From contig DASTRU010000037.1 in assembly GCA_035761045.1 (NCBI GenBank), positions 1 through 11,449 of the forward strand: a DNA stretch of 11,449 bases. The letters run 5' to 3'. The DNA is from DASTRU01 sp035761045 (lineage in GTDB: Bacteria > Pseudomonadota > Gammaproteobacteria > Burkholderiales > Burkholderiaceae_E). The position numbers and the translations under genes are program-made. This document shows positions 1-5,935 of the stretch, piece by piece. Under the pieces are notes generated by a model that worked only from the letters and a program-made list of their open reading frames with translations, ran no database searches and was not told the origin of the DNA. Each line of letters starts with the position of its first letter. Within the stretch, counting starts at the first letter, position 1.

Positions 1-15
1 TGGCTCGAGGTGCAT
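1..15 (-). CDS. thiG: Start of probable thiazole synthase ThiG (partial, 5 codons)
   Basis: An ATG at 15-13 overlaps the last base of the thiS stop codon (TGATG) and opens a frame reading M-H-L-E-P before the window ends. Five residues cannot identify a protein. The call rests on position: in many betaproteobacteria thiG directly follows thiS, and ThiG is the partner that takes sulfur from the ThiS thiocarboxylate to build the thiazole ring. The one-base stop/start overlap suggests translational coupling to thiS. Another gene, such as thiE or a thiGE fusion, remains possible. Confidence 0.5.
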
Positions 16-242
16 CAACCGCCTCCCACGGGTTTGAAGATCAGCACCGCGTCATCTGCTTGCAGAACGTGCGTGGCGCGTTGACCGCGCGGCACGAACA
101 CGCCGTTGACGGCCGTGGTCACGCCCTCGGCCGCATGGCCCAAGCGCGTGACTAGGTCCGCGAGCGTGATGGCCACCGGCACGTCATACGGCTTGTCGTC
201 CACGCGCAAATTCATGGTGATGGCGTTTACCGGTTCGTTCAT
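15..242 (-). CDS. thiS: Sulfur carrier protein ThiS
   Basis: This 75-residue protein is a ubiquitin-like sulfur carrier for thiazole formation in thiamin synthesis. Its C-terminal glycine is adenylated and thiocarboxylated, and the sulfur is then passed to ThiG. The sequence shows the family signature TAVNGVFVPR at about residues 43-52 and ends in KPVGGG, giving the free C-terminal Gly-Gly that the chemistry needs. The family is usually about 65-70 residues. I chose the ATG at 242 because it overlaps the thiO stop as ATGA and has a GAGGTGA ribosome binding site a few bases upstream. A second in-frame ATG nine codons later (near 215) would give a more typical length but has no good ribosome binding site. 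It is the third gene of the thiC operon and is probably coupled to thiO and thiG. Confidence 0.93.
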   Translation of the reverse strand: MNEPVNAITMNLRVDDKPYDVPVAITLADLVTRLGHAAEGVTTAVNGVFVPRGQRATHVLQADDAVLIFKPVGGG

Positions 243-1318
243 GCGCTCACCTCGCATAAGGAATCGAGCGCGCCACACGCGCTCAGCGCATCGCTCACCA
301 AGGCCGGCGCGAGCAACCAACCATGTCTAAACAGACCGTTGATGCGTACGCAACGAGGCGTGGCATCGAGCAGCGGTTCGTTATCGGGCAAGGCTGGGCG
401 CAGGTTGGTGTCGAGCCGCGTCACTCGCGCCTCGGCGAGCGCGGGCATCACGCTGTACGCGGCCGAAAGCAACTCCACCACGCTGCGGACCGATGCGGGC
501 GAGCGGTCCTCGCTTTCAATTTCGCTCGCGCCGACGACCACGGTGTTCTCGTCGCGCGGTACTAAGTACACCCGGTGCCGTGGATGCAATAAGCGAACGG
601 GACGTGTTAGACCATGCGCCGCCAGATGCAGCCATGCGATTTCGCCACGCACGCCGCGTACGGGAAGACTCGGTCGCGCGCCGGTGCCACGCACGTCAAA
701 CACAAGGTCGAACTGCGGCGAGTCGCCGTTTTCCAGCGCCATGCAGCCCGGCTCCACCGTCACCACGCGATGATTCCAATGCCATTGCGTATTCGGCGCT
801 TGCGCTTGCAACGCGGTCATGATCGCGACCGGATCCACATGCGCTTCGTCTGGCAGCAGCCACGCGTGCGCCGCGCCTTGCAAGGCGGGCTCGAGCGCAA
901 GCAAGCGCGAGGGATCAAGCGCTTGCGCCGACGCCCTCGGATGAGTCGACTGACTCAACCGTGCCAGCACGCGCTGCGCGGCGCCGAGATCGTTGCGATG
1001 CGCGAGCATCAAACTGCCGTGCTGAACAAAACCGTGCTCGATGCCGAGCGCTTGCGCGATCTCGCGCCACAAATCGATCGACCGCCAGCCAAGCTCGGCG
1101 ACACGCGGCCCCGCGGTTTCCAACTCCGCCAGCGGACTCAACATGCCCGCCGCCGTGAAACCCGCCGCGTGCTGACCCTCGCCATGCACGCCAAAACGCG
1201 CGGCGGGGCCGGGCGCGGGATCGAACACGCTCACGCGGTATCCGGCGCGACCAAGCCGCCAAGCCAACAACCGGCCTAGCAACCCCGCGCCCGCGATGCC
1301 GATCGTGCCGCCGCTCAT
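239..1318 (-). CDS. thiO: Glycine oxidase ThiO (FAD-dependent)
   Basis: This 359-residue flavoprotein of the D-amino-acid oxidase family oxidises glycine to iminoacetate (dehydroglycine), the C2-N precursor of the thiamin thiazole used by ThiG in aerobic bacteria. The N-terminus carries the FAD-binding Rossmann motif GAGLLG (residues 10-15). Other DAO-fold segments are AAGMLSP (about 56-62), VRGEIAWL (223-230), YLVPR near 251 with VVVGAS near 260, NLRPALPDNEPLL (305-317) and GLFRHGWLLAP (328-338), whose Arg-His-Gly is typical of ThiO. The start ATG at 1318 lies 2 nt after the thiC stop and has AGGA inside the end of thiC as ribosome binding site. The stop overlaps the thiS start by 4 nt. Use of ThiO rather than ThiH implies an oxygen-dependent thiazole route. 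Length and motifs match the family, so the assignment is firm. Confidence 0.95.
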   Translation of the reverse strand: MSGGTIGIAGAGLLGRLLAWRLGRAGYRVSVFDPAPGPAARFGVHGEGQHAAGFTAAGMLSPLAELETAGPRVAELGWRSIDLWREIAQALGIEHGFVQHGSLMLAHRNDLGAAQRVLARLSQSTHPRASAQALDPSRLLALEPALQGAAHAWLLPDEAHVDPVAIMTALQAQAPNTQWHWNHRVVTVEPGCMALENGDSPQFDLVFDVRGTGARPSLPVRGVRGEIAWLHLAAHGLTRPVRLLHPRHRVYLVPRDENTVVVGASEIESEDRSPASVRSVVELLSAAYSVMPALAEARVTRLDTNLRPALPDNEPLLDATPRCVRINGLFRHGWLLAPALVSDALSACGALDSLCEVSA

Positions 1319-1320
1319 GA

Positions 1321-3207
1321 TTAGTCCTGCTTCGCGATCGGAATATAAAACTCGCCGCCCGCCGCCTTGAATTGCGCCGACTTCTCCGCCATGCCGGCTT
1401 CGATCGCCTTCGTCTCATCGCTCAAGCCTTCGCGCGCGGCATAGTCGCGCACTTCTTGCGTGATCTTCATCGAGCAAAACTTAGGACCGCACATGCTGCA
1501 AAAGTGCGCGACCTTGGACGAATCCTTCGGCAACGTTTCATCGTGGAAATCGCGCGCGGTGTCGGGGTCGAGACCCAGGTTGAATTGATCGGTCCAGCGA
1601 AACTCGAACCGTGCTTTCGACAACGCTTCGTCGCGCGCGCGCGCGCTCGGATGACCCTTGGCCACATCGGCCGCATGCGCCGCGATCTTGTAGGCGATGA
1701 TGCCTTGCTTCACATCGTCGCGATCGGGCAACCCTAAGTGTTCCTTGGGCGTGACGTAGCACAGCATCGCGGTGCCCATCCAACCGATCATCGCCGCGCC
1801 AATCGCGCTCGCGATATGGTCGTAGCCAGGCGCGATATCGATCGTGAGCGGCCCCAGCGTATAGAACGGCGCCTCATGGCAATGCTTGAGCTGCTCGGTC
1901 ATGTTGGCTTGGATCATATGCATCGGCACATGGCCCGGGCCTTCGATCATGGTTTGCACATCGTGCTTCCACGCAATCTGCGTGAGCTCGCCAAGCGTGC
2001 GCAGTTCGGCGAATTGCGCTTCGTCGTTCGCATCCGCGCCCGAACCGGGCCGCAAGCCATCGCCGAGCGAAAAGCTCACGTCATACGCTTTCATGATGTC
2101 GCAGATGTCTTCGAAGTGCGTGTAGAGGAAGTTCTCCTTGTGATGCGCGATGCACCACTTCGCCAGGATCGACCCGCCGCGCGAAACGATGCCGGTGCGC
2201 CGCTTGGCCGTCATCGGAATAAAGGGCAGCCGCACGCCCGCGTGAATGGTGAAGTAGTCCACGCCTTGTTCGGCTTGTTCGATGAGCGTGTCGCGGAAGA
2301 TTTCCCACGTCAGGTCTTCGGCCACGCCACCGACTTTTTCGAGTGCCTGGTAAATCGGCACGGTGCCGATGGGTACTGGTGAATTGCGCAAAATCCAATC
2401 GCGCGTGGTGTGGATGTTCTTGCCGGTGCTTAAGTCCATCACGTTGTCGGCGCCCCAACGAATCGCCCACACGAGCTTTTCGACTTCTTCCTCGATGCTC
2501 GACGTCACCGCCGAATTGCCTATGTTCGCGTTGATCTTTACCCGAAAGTTACGACCAATCGCCATCGGCTCGATCTCGGGGTGATTGATATTGGCCGGGA
2601 TGATGGCGCGGCCTCGCGCGACTTCATCGCGCACGAATTCGGGCGTCACGATCTCCGGAATGCTCGCGCCCATGCCGTTACCACGCAGGCGTTGTTCGCG
2701 TTCGCCATCGCTTAGGTATTCCTGCATCCATTCGCGCTTGCAGTTCTCGCGCAGGGCCACGTATTCCATCTCGGGCGTGACGATGCCTTTGCGCGCGTAA
2801 TGCATTTGCGACACATTGGCGCCGACCTTGGCGCGGCGTGGCGGGCGTTGCAGCGCGGCTGCTTCGGCGCGCAGTTGCGCGAGGCGTTCGGCGTCTTGCG
2901 TGTCGCGCTTGATGCCGTCGTCGAGCGCGGCCAGCGCGCGGCCTTCGTACAACTCGGTATCGCCACGCGCTTCGATCCATGCGCTGCGCACGGCCGCCAG
3001 TCCGCGTCGGATATCGATCGTCGCTTGCGGATCGGTGTAGGGGCCCGAGGTGTCGTATACCGAAACGACTTCGCCGTTGGTCAGCGAAATATCGCGCATC
3101 GGCACGCGAATATCGGGTCGCGAGCCAACCAGATAATTCTTCTTCGAAGCGGGAAACGGCTCACGCGTAAGCGTAAGCAGGCGAGACAGGGTATCGGGCG
3201 CGTTCAT
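1321..3207 (-). CDS. thiC: Phosphomethylpyrimidine synthase ThiC (radical SAM)
   Basis: This 628-residue enzyme rearranges aminoimidazole ribotide (AIR) to hydroxymethylpyrimidine phosphate, the pyrimidine half of thiamin, using S-adenosylmethionine and a [4Fe-4S] cluster. The cluster motif of this non-canonical radical SAM family, C-x2-C-x4-C, is at Cys570, Cys573 and Cys578 (HFCSMCGPKFC). The N-terminal ThiC-associated domain contains SVYDTSGPYTDP (49-60). The barrel carries conserved blocks such as NANIGNSAV (226-234), NSPVPIGTVPIYQALEKV (275-292), SRGGSILAKWC (342-352), EGPGHVP (422-428) and LGPLTIDIAPGYDHI (451-465). Length fits the proteobacterial family (about 625-645). The ATG at 3207 has a good AGGA site 6 nt upstream. 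It is the first gene of the operon and sits behind a TPP riboswitch, so thiamin pyrophosphate should repress it. Confidence 0.98.
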   Translation of the reverse strand: MNAPDTLSRLLTLTREPFPASKKNYLVGSRPDIRVPMRDISLTNGEVVSVYDTSGPYTDPQATIDIRRGLAAVRSAWIEARGDTELYEGRALAALDDGIKRDTQDAERLAQLRAEAAALQRPPRRAKVGANVSQMHYARKGIVTPEMEYVALRENCKREWMQEYLSDGEREQRLRGNGMGASIPEIVTPEFVRDEVARGRAIIPANINHPEIEPMAIGRNFRVKINANIGNSAVTSSIEEEVEKLVWAIRWGADNVMDLSTGKNIHTTRDWILRNSPVPIGTVPIYQALEKVGGVAEDLTWEIFRDTLIEQAEQGVDYFTIHAGVRLPFIPMTAKRRTGIVSRGGSILAKWCIAHHKENFLYTHFEDICDIMKAYDVSFSLGDGLRPGSGADANDEAQFAELRTLGELTQIAWKHDVQTMIEGPGHVPMHMIQANMTEQLKHCHEAPFYTLGPLTIDIAPGYDHIASAIGAAMIGWMGTAMLCYVTPKEHLGLPDRDDVKQGIIAYKIAAHAADVAKGHPSARARDEALSKARFEFRWTDQFNLGLDPDTARDFHDETLPKDSSKVAHFCSMCGPKFCSMKITQEVRDYAAREGLSDETKAIEAGMAEKSAQFKAAGGEFYIPIAKQD

Positions 3208-3302
3208 GGAGGTTCCTCGGGCGGCAGGCTATGAAAATAATCGCTCCGAGGTCGTCCTCTCAAAATGCGTAACGCCTAAGCGTGGGCCTTCGAGAGGAGG
3301 CA
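3208..3302 (-). promoter_or_regulatory. thiC 5' leader: riboswitch expression platform with Shine-Dalgarno hairpin
   Basis: Reading along the transcript from the aptamer to thiC, two perfect dyads are visible. The first pairs 3292-3298 with 3255-3261 (7 bp, 30-nt loop). The second pairs CCTCGG at 3251-3246 with CCGAGG at 3220-3215 (6 bp, 24-nt loop). The second dyad contains the core of the thiC ribosome binding site (CGAGGAA, 6 nt before ATG), so forming it would block initiation. There is no U-tract, so this looks like translational control rather than intrinsic termination. That fits the usual behaviour of thiC TPP riboswitches in Gram-negative bacteria. Which helix forms with ligand bound is inferred. 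Confidence 0.6.
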
Positions 3303-3388
3303 GCTCTTCTTCCGCCGGTGCTAACCGGTTCAAGTTCGCGGGTTCGGTCTCGCCATCTCAGCGCGCTTTCGGCACGCACCCCGGAGCA
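3303..3388 (-). promoter_or_regulatory. TPP riboswitch (THI element) upstream of thiC
   Basis: The transcript strand carries the conserved THI-box blocks in order. These are CCGGGGTGC (around 3384-3376), GCTGAGATGG (around 3361-3352), ACCC followed by GAACTTGAACCGGTTAG (3344 to about 3322), and ACCGGCGGAAGAAG (to about 3307). The CTGAGA element of the pyrimidine-binding helix and the GAAC-x-TGA element of the pyrophosphate side are both intact. A closing helix P1 is available between GCTC (3387-3384) and GAGC (3306-3303). It lies on the thiC strand, 96 nt before the start codon. Binding of thiamin pyrophosphate is known for this RNA family and should turn down thiC and the rest of the operon. 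Confidence 0.95.
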
Positions 3389-3394
3389 GGGGCG

Positions 3395-3423
3395 ATTCTC
3401 CGCCCGTCGCGCGGGAGCGTCAA
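3395..3423 (-). promoter_or_regulatory. Candidate sigma-70 promoter of the thi operon
   Basis: On the minus strand, TTGACG (3423-3418, 5 of 6 to consensus) lies 17 bp from GAGAAT (3400-3395, 4 of 6). This would start transcription near 3390-3388, immediately before the P1 helix of the riboswitch, which is where a start is expected. The -10 hexamer sits exactly between inverted GGGCG/CGCCC arms (3390-3394 and 3401-3405), and the -35 lies in one arm of a larger inverted repeat. No transcript data are available. Confidence 0.4.
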
Positions 3424-3449
3424 ACCGGCCCTTGGAATGAGTTGACGCT
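3416..3449. repeat. 8-bp perfect inverted repeat between thiC and metN
   Basis: AGCGTCAA (3416-3423) and TTGACGCT (3442-3449) are exact reverse complements separated by 18 bp. Each arm contains an outward-facing TTGACG. One of these is the candidate thiC -35. The other faces metN, but I see no convincing -10 at the right distance from it. The repeat could be a shared operator for the divergent operons, a pair of back-to-back -35 elements, or chance. Confidence 0.55.
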
Positions 3450-3462
3450 TTGATAGATCAAA
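3449..3462. repeat. AT-rich palindrome, possible operator of the met operon
   Basis: TTTGAT-AG-ATCAAA is a perfect dyad with 6-bp arms around a 2-bp centre, in an otherwise GC-rich spacer. It follows directly on the arm of the 8-bp inverted repeat and lies 78 bp before the metN ATG. A weak metN promoter, TTGATA (3450-3455) with CATTGT (3473-3478) at 17-bp spacing, would overlap it, so a bound repressor could block that promoter. It is not the MetJ box (AGACGTCT type) or a clear MetR site. The factor is unknown. Confidence 0.4.
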
Positions 3463-3486
3463 ATAAGCAAACCATTGTTGCCATTC

Positions 3487-3519
3487 GCGGCGTCTGCCAC
3501 CACAGTGCGCGGTCGCCGC
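3487..3519 (+). promoter_or_regulatory. Possible hairpin in the metN leader
   Basis: GCGGCG (3487-3492) and CGCCGC (3514-3519) can form a 6-bp all-GC stem with a 21-nt loop, ending 20 nt before the metN ATG. No T-run follows, so it is not a terminator. I see no SAM or SAH riboswitch consensus here. In sequence this GC-rich, such a dyad can easily arise by chance. Confidence 0.25.
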
Positions 3520-3539
3520 AAGAGCCCCTTCGCAACCCC

Positions 3540-4367
3540 ATGACCGTGCCTTCATCCATTGCCGCCGCAGCACCCTTGCTTCGGCTTGAAAACATTCATA
3601 AATCGTTTCGCATGCCCGACGGGCAAACGCTGCGCGTATTGCATGACGTCTCGCTTAAGGTCAACGCGGGCGACGTGCTGGGGCTCGTTGGCAAGAGCGG
3701 TGCGGGCAAGTCAACGTTGTTGCGGATGATCAATCTGCTTGAGCGGCCCGACTCGGGCAACGTCATCGTCGCCGGTCGTACGCTGACCACGCTGAACAAA
3801 AAACAATTGCGCGAGGCGCGCCAGTCGATCGGCATGATTTTTCAGCAATTCAACCTGCTGCAAAACGCCACCGTCTTCGACAACGTCGCGTTTCCATTGC
3901 GCATTCATGGCGGCCGTGGTGCAAGTGAAATCGCCGAGCGGGTACGCGAATGTTTAAGCGTGGTCGGTTTGACCGACAAAGCGTCGAGCTACCCCGCGCA
4001 ATTGTCGGGCGGGCAAAAGCAACGCGTGGCGATCGCGCGCGCGCTCGCGCCGCGTCCCTCGCTGTTGTTGTGCGATGAACCGACTTCCGCTCTCGACGCG
4101 GAAACGACGCGCACGGTGCTCGACACCTTGCAAGAGATCAATCAACGCTTTGGCGTGACGATCGTGATCGTCACGCACGAACTCGACGTGGCGCGCCGTT
4201 TGTGTCGCGAGGTCGCGGTACTCGAGGACGGCGTATTAATGGAACGCTTCGCCGTCAACGAACGCAACGTGGCGCGACGCACGGCGCTTGGCCGCGAGTT
4301 GTCGCGCCTGGTCGCGATCGACGACGCCACCACCGAACCACCACCCGCGCATCGCGCATGGGCCTGA
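3540..4367 (+). CDS. metN: Methionine ABC transporter ATP-binding protein MetN (short form)
   Basis: This 275-residue ATPase powers methionine import with MetI and MetQ. All ABC motifs are present: Walker A GKSGAGKS (51-58), Q-loop FQQFNLL (101-107), signature LSGGQKQR (155-162), Walker B LLLCDEPTSALD (175-186) and the switch histidine in VTHE (211-214). Gene context and the metI and metQ partners specify methionine uptake rather than another substrate. It stops shortly after the nucleotide-binding domain. E. coli MetN is about 343 residues and carries a C-terminal NIL domain that binds methionine and inhibits transport, which is absent here. The open frame extends upstream to a TTG at 3450, but similarity to the family begins near residue 13, so I take the ATG at 3540. 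Its ribosome binding site is weak (GAG about 16 nt upstream). The metI gene follows after about 24 nt. Confidence 0.9.
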   Translation: MTVPSSIAAAAPLLRLENIHKSFRMPDGQTLRVLHDVSLKVNAGDVLGLVGKSGAGKSTLLRMINLLERPDSGNVIVAGRTLTTLNKKQLREARQSIGMIFQQFNLLQNATVFDNVAFPLRIHGGRGASEIAERVRECLSVVGLTDKASSYPAQLSGGQKQRVAIARALAPRPSLLLCDEPTSALDAETTRTVLDTLQEINQRFGVTIVIVTHELDVARRLCREVAVLEDGVLMERFAVNERNVARRTALGRELSRLVAIDDATTEPPPAHRAWA

Positions 4368-4391
4368 CCGCGCAAGCGAGATTCAATCGTG

Positions 4392-5063
4392 ATGAACCTG
4401 CTTACTCCCAATATCCAAGCCGTGTTGCCCGAGCTCGTCACGGCCTTTGGGCAAACCTTGTTGATGCTCGCCATCGGTTTATCGGCCGCGATCGTGATCG
4501 GCGGTCCGCTCGGCGTGTTGTTGTTCTTGCTCGGCCCGGGTCAATCGCTTGAAAACCGGTTCGCGTTTCGCGTGATCGATTGGGTCGTCAATACCGTTCG
4601 ATCCTTTCCGTTCATCATCTTGCTCGTGGCCTTGGTGCCCATCACGCGCGTGATTGCGGGTACGTCCATCGGCCCGCTCGCGGCCGCAGTTCCACTCAGC
4701 TTCGCCGCGATTCCTTATTTCGCGCGGTTGGTCGAGCAATGCTTGCGCGACGTGCCGCGTGGGGTAATCGAAGCCGCGCACGCGATGGGCGCGTCGGAAT
4801 TTCAAATCATCGTGCGCGTGTTGGTGCGCGAGGCGCGTTCGGGTCTCGTGCTTGCGCTCACGGTGCTCGCTATTAGTTTTTTGTCGTACTCAGCGGTCGC
4901 GGGAGTGGTGGGCGGCGGTGGGATTGGCGATTTGGCGATTCGCTACGGTTATTACCGCTTTCAAACCGACGTCATGATCATGACCGTCGCGGTACTCGTC
5001 GTGCTTGTGCAAATCATTCAGTTCGCGGGTAGTCGTATCGCGCGCCGGCTCGATAAGCGTTGA
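4392..5063 (+). CDS. metI: Methionine ABC transporter permease MetI
   Basis: This 223-residue inner-membrane permease forms the methionine channel and docks onto MetN. Several hydrophobic segments are evident, roughly at residues 18-47, 73-113, 150-172 and 193-213, fitting the five-helix MetI fold. The cytoplasmic EAA loop that contacts the ATPase is EAAHAMGASEFQII (127-140). The stretch GVVGGGGIGDLAIRYGY (171-187) is typical of MetI permeases. Length matches the family (about 217). Start choice is open: GTG at 4389 and ATG at 4392 are adjacent, and the GAGA ribosome binding site lies 7 nt before the GTG and 10 nt before the ATG. It is 24 nt downstream of metN and 38 nt upstream of metQ, clearly one operon. 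Confidence 0.95.
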   Translation: MNLLTPNIQAVLPELVTAFGQTLLMLAIGLSAAIVIGGPLGVLLFLLGPGQSLENRFAFRVIDWVVNTVRSFPFIILLVALVPITRVIAGTSIGPLAAAVPLSFAAIPYFARLVEQCLRDVPRGVIEAAHAMGASEFQIIVRVLVREARSGLVLALTVLAISFLSYSAVAGVVGGGGIGDLAIRYGYYRFQTDVMIMTVAVLVVLVQIIQFAGSRIARRLDKR

Positions 5064-5101
5064 TTTTTCTTAGTCGTCGTTAATTTTTTAGGGACTTACT
5101 T

Positions 5102-5935
5102 ATGTTGACTCGTCGTCATTTCACCGCGGTATCGATCGCCTTGGCCGCCGCATTCGCATTGCCCGCGAGCGCGCAAGAAAAAAAAGAGCTTGTGTTTGGC
5201 GCCACCGCCGGCCCCTATGCCGACCAAGTCAAGCTTGGTATTAAGCCTCTGCTTGAGAAGAAGGGCTACAAGGTCAAGGTGGTGGAGTTCAACGATTACA
5301 TCCAGCCAAATTACGCGCTCGCGCAAGGCTCGCTCGACGCCAACGTGTTTCAGCACGTCGTGTATTTGAATAAATTCGCGGGCGACAACAAGCTTGCGAT
5401 TGGCGAGTTGCTCAAGGTGCCCACCGCGCCGATTGGCATTTACAGCAAAAAGCATAAAAGCTTGAACGAGATCAAGGACGGCGCGACGATCGCGATTCCC
5501 AACGATCCAACCAACGCCGCGCGCGCGCTGGTCGTATTGCAGCAGATTGGCTGGGTCAAATTGCGTCCTGGCGTGGACCCGATTCGCGCTTCGGAAAAAG
5601 ACATCGCCGAAAATCCCAAGAAGCTCAAGCTCATCGCGCTTGAGGCTGCGCAATTGCCGCGTTCGCTCGACGACACCGATTACTCGTTCGTGAACGGGAA
5701 CTTCGCGTTGGCTTCGGGCATGAAGCTCACCTCGGCGCTGGCGTTGGAGGACATTAGTCCGATGTACCAAAACGTCGTCGCGGTGCGCACGTCCGATAAG
5801 GACCAGCCTTGGGTAAGGGATATCGCCGACGCCTATCGCTCGCGCGATTTTTTAGCGGTGACTGAAAAGCATTTCCAAGGCTTCGTGAAGACCGATTATC
5901 AACGCGCGCTGGAGGCCGCACCGGCTAAGCGTTGA
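5102..5935 (+). CDS. metQ: Methionine-binding protein MetQ (NlpA family), non-lipidated
   Basis: This 277-residue periplasmic binding protein delivers methionine to MetNI. The N-terminus is a signal peptide: MLTRR, then a hydrophobic run to about residue 21, then an ASA-Q cleavage site near residues 22-25. The mature part shows NlpA/MetQ features: LVFGATAGPYADQV (30-43), VVEFNDYIQPNYAL (60-73), DANVFQH (79-85), IAIPNDPTNAARALVVLQ (near 130-147) and YSFVNGNFAL (near 194-203). E. coli MetQ is a lipoprotein with a lipobox cysteine. This protein has no cysteine at all, so it must be soluble or otherwise tethered. A good ribosome binding site (AGGGA) precedes the ATG at 5102. Selectivity for L-methionine, D-methionine or the sulfoxide cannot be read from the sequence. 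Confidence 0.93.
   Translation: MLTRRHFTAVSIALAAAFALPASAQEKKELVFGATAGPYADQVKLGIKPLLEKKGYKVKVVEFNDYIQPNYALAQGSLDANVFQHVVYLNKFAGDNKLAIGELLKVPTAPIGIYSKKHKSLNEIKDGATIAIPNDPTNAARALVVLQQIGWVKLRPGVDPIRASEKDIAENPKKLKLIALEAAQLPRSLDDTDYSFVNGNFALASGMKLTSALALEDISPMYQNVVAVRTSDKDQPWVRDIADAYRSRDFLAVTEKHFQGFVKTDYQRALEAAPAKR

Noticed and set aside
614..1279. Long open frame on the plus strand opposite thiO (221 residues)
   Set aside because: Arg/His/Ala-rich translation typical of the antisense frame of a GC-rich gene; thiO on the other strand is a clear protein family over the same bases.
1738..2382. Open frame opposite thiC (214 residues)
   Set aside because: No recognisable domain and composition of an antisense shadow; thiC conservation explains this DNA completely.
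3450..3539. N-terminal extension of MetN from the TTG at 3450
   Set aside because: The extra 30 residues have no family resemblance, there is no ribosome binding site before the TTG, and the region overlaps the candidate promoter and palindrome.
3587..3598. MetR-like TGAA-N4-TTCA dyad near metN
   Set aside because: Spacing is 4 instead of the usual 5, and it lies inside metN codons (residues about 17-20), so it is better explained by the protein sequence.
5096..5770. Open frame opposite metQ (224 residues)
   Set aside because: Reverse of a confident NlpA-family gene, with no ribosome binding site or motif of its own.
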